NCBI GenBank assembly: GCA_030141605.1
Contig: JAQGDQ010000610.1
Location: forward strand, 62,001-126,000
Length of the DNA: 64,000 bases
Source: Tubiluchus corallicola
Taxonomy: Eukaryota > Priapulida > Priapulimorpha > Priapulimorphida > Tubiluchidae
Direction of reading: 5' to 3'
A program made the position numbers and the translations under genes. How positions within the stretch are numbered: position 1 is the first letter of the stretch; the number at the start of each line of letters is the position of its first letter. Under the pieces are notes generated by a model. The model saw only the letters and a list, made by a program, of their open reading frames with translations. It was not told where the DNA came from and searched no databases. Of the stretch, positions 59,601 through 64,000 are shown one piece after another.

Positions 59601-61144
59601 GGAATTACTATTACACACATATCTCTGTTTGTCGGACAAAAGCAGAGAGACGTCAATCCAAGTTTAACGATTATCTGTATTTACTGACAGTAAGCTAATA
59701 TAATAGGTACTGTGTATAAGACTCACGGTAAAATAGAATCAATCGTTTAATTGTCTCATATGGGCCGCTCCTATGCAAAAGTATATAAAAACTTTCGGCA
59801 ATGGACATAACTCTGCACAATTGACTCTATATTTTTCTGCACATGCTTAAATAAGACCATTTACGACCATTCATGATTGACCATTTATCATGTATGAGGT
59901 TTTACTATTTTTATGTCATCTTACTTCGCTTTCGTGTGCTATATTATATGTAGAAACCATCGCATTAAGCACAGTCATTACACGCTGCTGATGTAATCAT
60001 GTAAACAAAGTGAAGGCCCGCCAACTAGCGGTCAGCTCGCGAAACAATGGACTGTGTCCATAGTATGCGGGACTTTTTAACGGTCCAGATATTCGTGAAA
60101 GCGAGGTCTGGCAAACCAAGATATGAGCGTAATTACGGCTTGCAAACACTGATGCCTGAGTCGCTACGGCGCTTGTACATGGATCGACAGGTTTGAGGTT
60201 CGAAGTCGAGGTTCGAATCCCGTTCTTGTCTGGGTTTTTCGAGCCACTGACCACGCCAGCAGCCTTCCTAGATTTACTCGGTCTTAAATGAATACCTAGA
60301 GTCACGTTTTCAAGCAAGGAAGTGACGGGCTAGCCGACAGCCTTGTTTATGTTCCGGGTGTTGGTAAACAGGTGTAATAATCTATTCCTACACTCTATTA
60401 GGCCTAGACGCACGGGTACATGCTGCTTCATCTTCTTCCATAGTGCATAATAAGCTCGTTTATCAAAAACCCAGGGATGAGAATGACAAATTGCAAAAAA
60501 CACTGAAACAGGTCGGGGTTTTTGGGGCCGCCTAGACCCCCAATGGGGTTGAGGGGGAAAGCCAGCAACAAATTGCAATCTTGTGACCATAGAGAACCTC
60601 TCTAAGTGGACTTAAAATATCAATTACCTTGTTTCATGCATAATTTAAAATACCCAACTATCAAGGATACATGATAATTAATTGTCTCAAAAACGCCAAA
60701 GTACTGGCCGCTCCTATGCAAAAGTATATAAAAACTGTCTGCAATTGACTCGAATAACTCTTTATACATAGAGATATTCACCTGGTTACACTGAAGTACG
60801 TGATGTAAACAAAGTGACGGCCTGCCAACTACCGGTCAGCTTGTGAAATAATGTACTGGGTCCGTAAAAATTTTCTCAACGAATTCACACGATTTACAAA
60901 AATGGCACTACTGGTCTATCGAAAACCGTGATCATCAACTGCATCACAACACTCGTGCGGCCAAATTTACTTACCGACCAATCTAAACTATGAGAAATTA
61001 GCTCGATGTTCAAAGTATTCTTGCCTACAATTGCAAATTGTACAATAGATTCTGATATTTCCACATTGTCGACTTTTACCGATTTGACGCTAGCCTGCAC
61101 TTGTCCAGTATTAACAGTGAAATTTACTTGCCCCAACACGTATC
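26575..61144 (-). CDS. Non-classical cadherin, 17 exons, 5' incomplete
   Basis: Seventeen minus-strand exons (60975-61144 down to 26575-26672) join in phase to 731 codons. Cadherin repeats are calcium-dependent adhesion modules; their linker motifs are clear: DINNNAP, DIPNKPP, DINDNAP, DTNDNFP, DLNNNAP, with DxD motifs such as ATDID, NDQD, NDAD, ATDLD. About six repeats are followed by a stalk (KDVEEFATRIKKANKLITG), one membrane helix (LVAGTALLCTMIVGVLIFGF) and a tail of only about ten residues (HVFRKWKSIAK). There is no catenin-binding region, so it is not a classical cadherin; by layout it resembles cadherin-related or Cad87A/CDH23-like proteins, but I cannot name an orthologue. The signal peptide and any earlier repeats were not found up to 64000. 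Introns hold many MITEs and minisatellites. Confidence 0.92.
26815..27985 (-). repeat. 78-bp minisatellite, 15 copies, in the last cadherin intron
   Basis: The unit on plus includes gacatataacaaacaagtac, gattactatacaagaagtaa and aatgaattgcacaacctgca. Because 78 is a multiple of three, one minus-strand frame stays open through all units, giving a 26-aa repeat (VVQFIVVCYFLYSN[R/P]TC...). This open frame is continuous and in phase with cadherin exon p (28021-28075), with no stop until 26810. Left-hand and right-hand copies differ by block (tacgatt versus taggatt). Confidence 0.95.
28021..28075 (-). CDS. Cadherin exon p (stalk)
   Basis: KDVEEFATRIKKANKLIT plus one base; acceptor tttttag, donor gtaaca. 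A short membrane-proximal stalk. The frame continues open into the intron (see the 78-bp array). Confidence 0.85.
28177..28730 (-). mobile_element. TTAA-flanked MITE, family C, full inverted copy
   Basis: TTAA-AGGAAAACCGGACGATTGT at the left and ccggttttccg-TTAA at the right. The interior is the inverse of 7336-7886. Confidence 0.8.
29765..30510 (-). repeat. Family R interspersed repeat, copy 2 (inverted)
   Basis: Inverse of 23985-24740 over most of its length (for example agttccacattatttcagga and ggcattatctatccgaagtc). Part of 30520-30640 adds another small R-type piece. Confidence 0.75.
31157..31296 (-). CDS. Cadherin exon o
   Basis: EILALTPILYDEGELYVEYQ, 'FTVIAIDHGDPPLNGTT', ILIYVD. It is the end of the last cadherin repeat. 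Confidence 0.92.
31358..31951. repeat. Long inverted repeat, ~250-bp arms
   Basis: Left arm 31358-31608 (aagtttatttatttccac ... attaataattgaaataat), loop of about 94 bp, right arm 31703-31951 (its inverse, ending gtggaaataaataaactta). Arms differ at a few sites. The outer ends read as two AAATAAA-type tails pointing outward, like two head-to-head retrotransposon 3' ends. It starts 62 bp upstream (in gene sense) of cadherin exon o. Confidence 0.85.
32270..32782. repeat. Tandem repeat, unit about 130-140 bp, nearly four copies
   Basis: Repeated words: tgtacagaacactcttaatt, cttcatatgtacacaataat, ccaaacctgccagaatta. The array ends 14 bp from the donor of cadherin exon n. Confidence 0.85.
32796..32910 (-). 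CDS. Cadherin exon n
   Basis: ATDLDEPPNSDLSYFFVHQN to NETSG. ATDLDE is the DxD motif of repeat 6. A tandem array (about 135-bp unit) starts 14 bp beyond its donor. Confidence 0.9.
33077..33773. mobile_element. pogo/Tigger-type MITE, family F, copy 2
   Basis: CAGTAAGTCCTCGCTTAACG at the left, gtgaggacttgctg at the right, flanked by TA. Interior as in 25680-26380. Confidence 0.8.
33963..34308. mobile_element. Tigger/mariner-type MITE, family D
   Basis: CAGTCAAGCTCGGATATAAG to ctcgaggttgactg, flanked by TA; shorter than the copies at 8731 and 55819. Confidence 0.75.
34484..34630 (-). CDS. Cadherin exon m
   Basis: 49 codons, GNGNRNTTTIDITVMDLNNN onward to RPFFVH; linker DLNNNAP. Donor taken as gtaggt at 34483, which keeps phase 0 with the next exon (ATDLDEPP). 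Confidence 0.9.
35030..35183 (-). pseudogene. LINE reverse transcriptase C-terminal fragment
   Basis: Minus frame: KAEIDAFQRNILGIRCPKKI, SNKDLYEKILEELWTRKIKR, RCLRWIGH. This is the well-known end of many LINE polymerases ('...RILGIRWPxxISNEELxxR...RRLRWLGHV'). It is broken off by a small inverted-repeat element at 34950-35020. Confidence 0.75.
35678..35780 (-). CDS. Cadherin exon l
   Basis: FRLDERTGALTTVGELIREE to VDAIDEL. 'F.LDERTGAL' is a classic cadherin strand. Confidence 0.92.
35988..36807. mobile_element. pogo/Tigger-type MITE, 820 bp
   Basis: CAGTCTAACCTCGTTATCTC and its inverse gagataacgaggttagactg, flanked by TA. The ends are almost perfect. The interior segment 36320-36420 may hold a worn transposase remnant. 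Confidence 0.8.
37429..38013 (-). mobile_element. 5S-rRNA-derived SINE with target-site duplication
   Basis: The 563-bp insert (37440-38002) is bounded by an 11-bp direct repeat, taatccacatt, at 37429-37439 and 38003-38013. Its 5' head (minus strand, from 38002) is a 5S rRNA copy. A GC-rich body follows without a Pol III T-run directly after the 5S part. The 3' end is a short (caa)n tail at 37440-37452. A 5S head is the defining feature of SINE3-class elements. The GC-rich body differs strongly from its AT-rich surroundings. It lies in the intron between cadherin exons l and k. Confidence 0.85.
37885..38002 (-). pseudogene. 5S rRNA-like head of the SINE
   Basis: The minus strand reads ctacagccatatcacc, ctcgtctgctcaac, agttaagcaacgtagagcct, ggttagtacttggatgggtg, accacctaggaatacc and ggtgctgtaggctt, in the 5S order. 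Internal promoter boxes A and C are recognisable. Direct continuation into the SINE body shows it is not an ordinary 5S gene. Confidence 0.85.
38214..38412 (+). repeat. Interspersed repeat matching 2148-2350
   Basis: Second copy of the 200-bp LINE-like 3' end, ending attacccaataaa. Confidence 0.6.
38615..39335 (-). repeat. Family R repeat, copy with internal duplication
   Basis: Runs from cgtccacaagtcggcatagt to the inverse end near 39310. The block 'caatggctgactttaacagt' occurs twice (38943 and 39114), so about 170 bp are duplicated in tandem. Confidence 0.65.
39431..39663 (-). CDS. Cadherin exon k
   Basis: 77 codons plus two bases; LVARETTTKDARWGYTIVEV, then DTNDNFP, 'AIPEGSPSGT' and 'NDADSGNFGAVSY'. 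It ends repeat 4 and begins repeat 5. Confidence 0.93.
40819..41007 (-). CDS. Cadherin exon j
   Basis: 63 codons, GENGTFLVEISDHSGNCSDC to TKIKFE. Repeat 4 carries a CSDC cysteine pair and lacks a clean DxD motif. Confidence 0.9.
41144..42946. repeat. 41-bp minisatellite, about 44 copies
   Basis: Unit: tgacattggtttttaaacaa, then gtaattgacaggattgagttc. It fills about 91% of the intron between cadherin exons i and j (41008-42985) and starts 39 bp past the donor of exon i. Confidence 0.95.
42986..43189 (-). CDS. Cadherin exon i
   Basis: 68 codons, VAADKNTTVDDWKSRRTALI to AFDYDQ, with the consensus linker DINDNAP. Acceptor at 43190 (acgcacag) chosen because it is in phase 0 with exon h. The frame stays open upstream, but a start at 43227 would break phase. 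Confidence 0.9.
43652..43786. repeat. Inverted repeat, ~50-bp arms
   Basis: Left arm atatttatatgatagtgtat ... agcataatgatc; right arm gatcattatggtactcttct ... attatcatataaat. Loop about 30 bp. It has hairpin potential in a cadherin intron. Confidence 0.75.
44150..44659. mobile_element. hAT-type non-autonomous element with 8-bp target duplication
   Basis: The element 44158-44651 (494 bp) has ends CAGGGATGAGAAT / attctcatccctg and is flanked on both sides by gtgtaccc (44150-44157 and 44652-44659). Eight-bp duplications and CAGGG ends are diagnostic of hAT. Relatives: 60472-60925 (3' truncated) and 59748-60080 (diverged interior). Confidence 0.88.
44660..45042 (-). pseudogene. pogo/Tigger transposon, 5' fragment with transposase N-terminus
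   Basis: Minus frame from 44825: MGPKKASASGSDKKKRMMSM, ETKLEIIAKYESGVPLSAIS, REYGRN. This is the CENP-B/pogo-type helix-turn-helix at the start of Tigger transposases. A matching 5' end CAGTGGAACCTCGACTTACG lies at 45042, about 215 bp upstream of the ATG. The reading frame is lost at about codon 48, where the hAT insertion (44150-44659) lies. Confidence 0.75.
45312..45430 (-). CDS. Cadherin exon h
   Basis: 39 codons: EDLMSYFSIDPNDGRITIAK to REWIEIT. 'FSIDPNDGRI' and 'LDKEK' are standard cadherin repeat strands. The donor is phase 0. Confidence 0.9.
46077..46742 (+). repeat. Family R repeat, near-complete copy
   Basis: Left end gtactcgcatagcaaaatct, right end ggttttgttttgcaagcac, imperfect inverted ends. 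The interior matches the other R copies. This suggests R is a MITE-like DNA element of about 660-750 bp. Confidence 0.6.
46911..48055 (-). repeat. 52-bp minisatellite made of the exon g / intron boundary, about 22 copies
   Basis: Each unit (minus) has about 27 bases like the end of exon g (attgtttgtgctgagccag) followed by about 25 bases of intron starting gtaatgtctagacgcc. The last unit overlaps the true exon end and donor (48024/48023). Most units keep an intact GT donor; at least two are altered (about 46981, gt to ga-type; about 47657, gt to gc). Confidence 0.92.
48024..48111 (-). CDS. Cadherin exon g
   Basis: 29 codons plus one base: GTEFFKVKANDQDTGHPLPL VYSIVSAEP. The last ~27 bases and the donor are also the founder of the 52-bp minisatellite that follows (46911-48055). 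Confidence 0.9.
48545..48625 (-). mobile_element. tRNA-like SINE head (fragment)
   Basis: On minus, ggtagctcatctggcaca (48600-48617) resembles a tRNA A box and ggttcaaatcc (48562-48572) is a good B box. No cloverleaf with paired ends could be built, so it is a SINE remnant rather than a tRNA gene. The adjoining block gagatttcctccttgtagca is repeated at 48650 and 48805. Confidence 0.5.
48957..50330. repeat. ~30-bp minisatellite, about 46 copies
   Basis: Unit: gaccacacataagtgccaaa, then gctccgggga, with 29-31 bp variants. Long open frames on both strands are artefacts of a unit near a multiple of three. It lies in the intron between cadherin exons f and g. Confidence 0.95.
50418..50515 (+). 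repeat. Retroelement-like tail with tatatagcaccc motif
   Basis: attattattattacatgaaatttatatagcacccaaaag ... ggtgcactttacaacc is a widespread interspersed-repeat end in animal genomes. Only the tail is seen. Confidence 0.4.
51317..51481 (-). CDS. Cadherin exon f
   Basis: 55 codons, DGGKDEQYCKDYTPGGRDCN to EEHMAV, with a weakened linker DIPNKPP. Two cysteines (QYC, RDC) form a likely disulfide loop. It ends repeat 2 and begins repeat 3. Confidence 0.9.
51555..52092. repeat. AT-rich tandem repeat, ~24-bp unit
   Basis: Words cgtatgtatattactaagta and tattactaagtatatt alternate in irregular order. It ends about 75 bp upstream (in gene sense) of the acceptor of cadherin exon f. A small satellite piece recurs at 52285-52345 inside a duplicated flank (compare 52095-52230 and 52350-52460). 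Confidence 0.88.
52460..53030 (+). repeat. Family R repeat, partial copy
   Basis: Begins gaagatcattttgataccaa and ends tatgccgacttgtggacggt; the left end is missing. Confidence 0.6.
53391..53513 (-). CDS. Cadherin exon e
   Basis: 41 codons, TLNAGYFVGNYTTFSGDFIV to LEVAAIAK. It contains the 'LDYQE' strand typical of the middle of a repeat. A truncated MITE ends 38 bp upstream of its acceptor. Confidence 0.88.
53551..53830 (+). mobile_element. TTAA MITE, family C, half copy
   Basis: TTAAAGGAAAACCGGATGATTG at the left, then about 270 bp matching 7345-7615, then lost. The left end is 38 bp from the acceptor of cadherin exon e. Confidence 0.75.
54117..54209 (-). CDS. Cadherin exon d
   Basis: 31 codons, ADPVGTLVFQARATDIDYYK to FLAES. 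ATDID is the DxD calcium motif of repeat 2. Confidence 0.88.
54730..55200 (-). pseudogene. LINE reverse transcriptase C-terminus and 3' UTR
   Basis: Minus frames read SVMYNGAVMWNNLPSKIKPV, then, after a frameshift, NKFKKHLEKYLLEM. This is a jockey/CR1-like polymerase end. An AT-rich tail follows to about 54730. Confidence 0.65.
55819..56296. mobile_element. Tigger/mariner-type MITE, family D
   Basis: CAGTCAACCTCGGATATAAG to cccgaggttgactg, flanked by TA. Confidence 0.8.
56505..56600 (-). CDS. Cadherin exon c
   Basis: 32 codons beginning AEFTTSLRVKDINNNAPVW. DINNNAP is the calcium-binding linker ending repeat 1. Confidence 0.88.
56634..57058. mobile_element. pogo/Tigger-type MITE
   Basis: CAGTCAACACTCGTCAAACC and its imperfect inverse ttaacgagggtcggctg, flanked by TA. 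A G14 run lies at 56663. The element starts 34 bp upstream of the acceptor of cadherin exon c. The minus frame beyond the right end (SMKDLHLFEDYF, about 57212-57150) could be a transposase C-terminus, but this is weak. Confidence 0.6.
57296..58166 (+). pseudogene. hAT (ZMYM-type) element, 5' portion
   Basis: CAGTGGCGTCGTGCTATAGG at 57296 is a typical hAT left end. At 57960 a frame starts MSRQSNLTSFFKSNRV, like the N-terminus of hAT transposases with a ZMYM/TTF zinc finger. It stops after 68 codons; no finger or catalytic part remains. Confidence 0.5.
58627..58686 (-). CDS. Cadherin exon b
   Basis: 20 codons, VRNHYTISWLYSVPSDGPYM; acceptor ttctatag and donor gtaatg. It fits in phase between exons a and c and supplies the W-x-Y strand of the repeat. 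Confidence 0.75.
58856..59460 (+). mobile_element. piggyBac-type MITE, family B, copy 2
   Basis: TTAACCCTTATAGAGTCACC at the left and gtgaccctataagagTTAA at the right; interior matches 5778-6417. Confidence 0.8.
59748..60080 (+). repeat. Diverged interior of the hAT element
   Basis: Shares ggccgctcctatgcaaaagt, atataaaaact and gccaactagcggtcagct with 44350-44530. Terminal parts are missing. Beyond it, 60211-60220 (gttcgaatcc) is a B-box-like word, possibly another SINE remnant. Confidence 0.5.
60472..60925 (+). mobile_element. hAT element, 3'-truncated copy
   Basis: Starts CAGGGATGAGAATGACAAAT and follows 44158 onward, but diverges after cactactggtct and lacks the right inverted end. The truncation is about 50 bp from the donor of cadherin exon a. 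Confidence 0.8.
60975..61144 (-). CDS. Cadherin exon a (first seen)
   Basis: Acceptor cattgcag; two bases then YVLGQVNFTVNTGQVQASVK to LISHSLDWS; donor gtaagt. It forms the first part of the first visible cadherin repeat. No preceding exon is recognised to the right. Confidence 0.75.
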
Positions 61145-61499
61145 CTGCAATGTGATATCAACAAAATCATTAGAAATTCATAGAGACTATAGCGCAACGT
61201 ACCAATTACATGTTCTAGCAAAACCCGACAAGTTTTGCTTACTGTGACTTTTGCATCGCTCTTTGCCAAGCTCACAGACTAGTTTCGGTCAATGCGTAAC
61301 TTTTGCCTATCCCTTTCAATTCTGTCTTTCACTCTCATTCCCTCCCCCTCTCTTTTTCCTCTTGAAGTAGAGTGTGACATTAACATTGGTTATCGCAACT
61401 ATGTTCTACCTCGAAAACACATTGGTGACTCTCTCTCTCTCTCTCTGTCTCTCCCCCCCCCCCCCATTCATCAGTGTTGTTGTCCGACTCATGTGGAAA

Positions 61500-62570
61500 A
61501 TACATGTTAAGTGGAGTCAAGCTCATTAATTTACTCCCATTATAAAGTTCCATTATTCTGTATTCATTGTCAAAGATAAGTGTTTTTTATATCTGCATTA
61601 ATAGATTTTCTCCACCATACAGCCAGACCTTCCCGAGGCCTGCCTGTCTGTATACCAGCACTATGATCTGTTACTGACATGCCTGCTCCATAGAAGTCTC
61701 AATGCAGAGTAGCCAGTATGTCAAGTTATTGCTTTGGTAGCATCATTTCTTGCAACAGGACTATATCACTGGATTCACAAATGCTGTTTATAACCTGTCT
61801 AGATTCAGGATGTTTTAATGAATTACAGTTGTAGCTCACTAAACGAATTTTATTCTCCTGTTTCATCATCGTCATTATCTGTATCAACTGACAATAACGA
61901 GCATGGTTGCTCCTGGAGTTCAGAATTTAAGTTACATGTAGTTCTATTCCAGTTAGGGGCAGCCCTAGACGAAGCTTGCAATGATGTCGTAGATTTTGCT
62001 TTGTTATTAGCATATACCTTACCAGATGTGTAAAACCGCTTTAATAATATTCCAGAAGGCCATATCTCAGAATTCATAATTAGATTTCGTTCACCATCTC
62101 CAAAGCAATTTATGACAAATGATGTATATGTATCGTATTTTGTTTTTAATTGCTCAGCCTCAACAGTTATTGCACAATTGTCAGTAAGAAATTGTTCAAC
62201 TTCCCACGCTTGGGTGTTTGGATGCAGGCGCGTGACAAAAATTCTTCTCCTAAGTTTGCTAGCCCAGATGTGTAAGCTTTGCCTATTGCAACACCTGTGA
62301 CAATGCGCTTAGCGTTTGAGCTGCCTTACCACAGCGACGATCTCTGGTCACAGTGATGAAACCCTCGTTATCTTTTGTCTTATTTGTAACTTTGTTTTGA
62401 CTTTCTGTGTCATCAACGCTAGCTTTTGTTGATACGGTTTACAATGAGGTTTGTTTCTGAGAGCTTCAGTGAAGTTAATTTTACGTGATGTAGCTGAATA
62501 TCTAGGTAAATGTGTTTGTAATGCCTCATCTAGGTCGCTTTTTGAGACCGTGTTAGGCTTTAAGACAGGC
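61500..62570 (-). pseudogene. LINE fragment: ORF1-like end and endonuclease start
   Basis: Minus frames: KIRLVSYNCNSLKHPESRQV INSICESSDIVLLQEM near 61860-61745, then GMSVTDHSAGIQTGRPREGL and AVWWRKS near 61690-61610. These match the start of a LINE apurinic-type endonuclease ('..SYNC.S...DILLLQE', 'GRP.GG.A.LW'). Upstream frames (62572 down) are probably from the first ORF. It carries many stops. Confidence 0.65.
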
Positions 62571-62639
62571 AATATCTTGTTGCATAATCTGAAGCTGCTT
62601 CATCAGGACAGTGATGTCAACTGATTTAAGAGACATGGG

Positions 62640-63045
62640 TGGCACTTGTTGTGTTATATAATGTAATACGTGTTATGTTAGTTTTGTAATGTCAAATATA
62701 TAAAAAGTGTAAATGTAATGAGTGAAATTTATGTAATGTAAAGCATGTTTCAGTTAATTGTGTCATGTCAAATGTATATATAGTGTAAAATATGTCATGT
62801 AAAATTTAGCGTACTTTTGTAAAATTGTTTTGTAAAAATATTTTAATATGGTGTTTGTAATTACGTTCATTTATTGGGTATAATTAGGCCTTAGTATTGC
62901 ACTTTAGTTTTTTTTAGTCTGCACTGGACGCATTTGTCTTGAACAGTGTTGTAATCTTAGCATTACACTGAGGCTTAGTCAATTTTATTATAATGAGTGA
63001 ACCATTTTAATGACAAATAAAGAATTAATAATAATAATAATGATA
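62640..63045 (+). repeat. LINE-like 3' UTR and (aat)n tail
   Basis: Ends atgacaaataaagaattaataataataataatga, an AATAAA end with a short triplet tail, as at 430-454. The body is made of gtaatgtaaa/gtcatgtcaa words. It seems to have inserted into the minus-strand LINE sequence. Confidence 0.5.
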
Positions 63046-63602
63046 AAAAAACTGCAGCAAATCTAAGTGTGGCATCCTATTAAAAATTGGACCATATTGC
63101 ATCAGTTTGACGATATCTGTAGCCATGGCCTTGTGTTTTGTATGCCAAATTCTATTCTTAGTGAACTCGGGTCTGTCAGTAATACTAGACGGAATAAGAC
63201 TTAAAAGCAATGTTTTCGACTCCTCAAGTTGCTCTTCTGTATAAAAGTCATATATGACCGCTGACAGATCATCAAATGGAACCCCAGCGTCAAGCTATGC
63301 ATAAGTTTGACTTTTTCACCATTGATCTGATCAGATTCTATGGATGAATTTTGCGAAGCGACAGAGTCTATTTGACTAGATGTGATGATGTTCGTCCTTC
63401 GAATCGAAGATGACCATAGTGACAGGGATAAAAGGTCAGTTTGGGGGGTTGTCCACAGGACTTTGAATTTTTGGTGGTGACCTGTCATCATGACTTGTGC
63501 GTGACTTGGTTTAAAGTGAGGGAGGGATTGCACCAGGTCGTCAGCCTCACTCTCTCCACGCCAGAAGTATGATCCATCATGGGAAAGGCAGAGCCCGTAC
63601 AT
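63046..63602 (-). pseudogene. Retroelement ORF remnant, unidentified
   Basis: Minus frames LLLSLIPSSITDRPEFTKNR IWHTKHKAMATDIVKLMQYG and SLPHFKPSHAQVMMTGHHQK are protein-like but shifted against each other. They probably belong to the same LINE as 61500-62570 (first ORF). No domain is recognised. Confidence 0.4.
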
Positions 63603-64000
63603 CTGTTACTTCAGGCGTCGCAGGAATTGTCGGTGCTATGGTGCTATGCAACATGATCAGCCTATAGGGACTCCAGCTCCGGATTTTTCCTTGGGGTTTA
63701 CTCCCGAAGCCTTTCTCAAGGAGGGTATAACCACAAGGCAGTGGAGGTTTGTGATCAGTGTTTTCCTTCACCTAGATGGATTGACTAGATGTCACTACAA
63801 TCTACAGCCTATTTCCTACTAGTCCTGCACTTTTGGCATATAATCAAGTTCACAGAAGCTGAACGAGGAACTGCATCCGCATACTTATGTCGGCACAATA
63901 TGCACGTTGACGGGGCCACTCAAGCAGACAGGTATTCTTCCTACGCTACCAATGTCCCTTAATCAGCTCTATTGTTCACACAGAAGACACACAGGCACCT
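63603..64000 (-). repeat. GC-richer retroelement segment at the right edge
   Basis: Minus: tgagaaaggcttcgggagta, aaccccaaggaaaaatccgg, agctggagtccctataggct, gatcatgttgcatagc. The layout gggagtaaacc ... ctcctgc resembles the body of the 5S-SINE at 37440-37880 (ggagtaaaccttcc ... agctcctgcagcc), so it may be a related SINE body or the LINE 5' region. Confidence 0.4.

Noticed and set aside
60150-60240. tRNA-like sequence with a B-box word
   Set aside because: Only the B box (gttcgaatcc) is convincing, and neither a proper A box nor stems could be placed.

Overview
This is a window of animal nuclear DNA: AT-rich, with spliced genes, GT-AG introns and dense transposon debris. It is most likely from a ciliated invertebrate. 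IFT27 is present, and fly and nematode lack it. The ATP synthase f N-terminus is of the invertebrate type, and the repeats include LINEs, a 5S-derived SINE, TTAA-flanked MITEs, pogo/Tigger-like MITEs and hAT elements. I cannot name the phylum. Nothing bacterial or CRISPR-like is present.

Four protein-coding genes are supported by reading frames that join exactly in phase at splice sites. (1) ATP synthase subunit f (ATP5MF), first coding exon only, minus strand, 1102-1180; the rest lies off the left edge. (2) IFT27/RABL4, plus strand, six coding exons from 1608 to 8035, complete (178 aa), head-to-head with ATP5MF across about 430 bp. (3) MRPS2 (mitochondrial uS2m), minus strand, two coding exons from 19416 to 17549, complete (271 aa). 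(4) A large non-classical cadherin, minus strand, 17 exons from 61144 to 26575. Its N-terminal end was not found. The 731 codons seen cover about six cadherin repeats, a short stalk, one membrane helix and a cytoplasmic tail of about ten residues.

Layout: 1-8 kb is ATP5MF/IFT27. The 8-17.5 kb stretch is intergenic with MITEs, a 43-bp minisatellite and a 575-bp trinucleotide array. MRPS2 occupies 17.5-19.4 kb. The 19.4-26.5 kb stretch is repeat-rich and intergenic. From 26.5 to 61.1 kb is the cadherin gene, with long introns full of repeats. From 61.2 to 64 kb are degraded LINE pieces.

The main unexpected signal is in the cadherin introns. Several unrelated minisatellites (78, ~135, 41 and 52 bp units) begin at or within about 40 bp of a 5' splice donor. 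One of them (46.9-48.06 kb) is a tandem duplication of the exon/intron boundary itself, giving about 22 copies of the donor in a row. Another (26.8-28.0 kb) is open in the frame of the preceding exon, so retaining that intron would add 403 residues of hydrophobic 26-aa repeats. All function statements come from recognised sequence families; nothing was searched or computed beyond reading the sequence.
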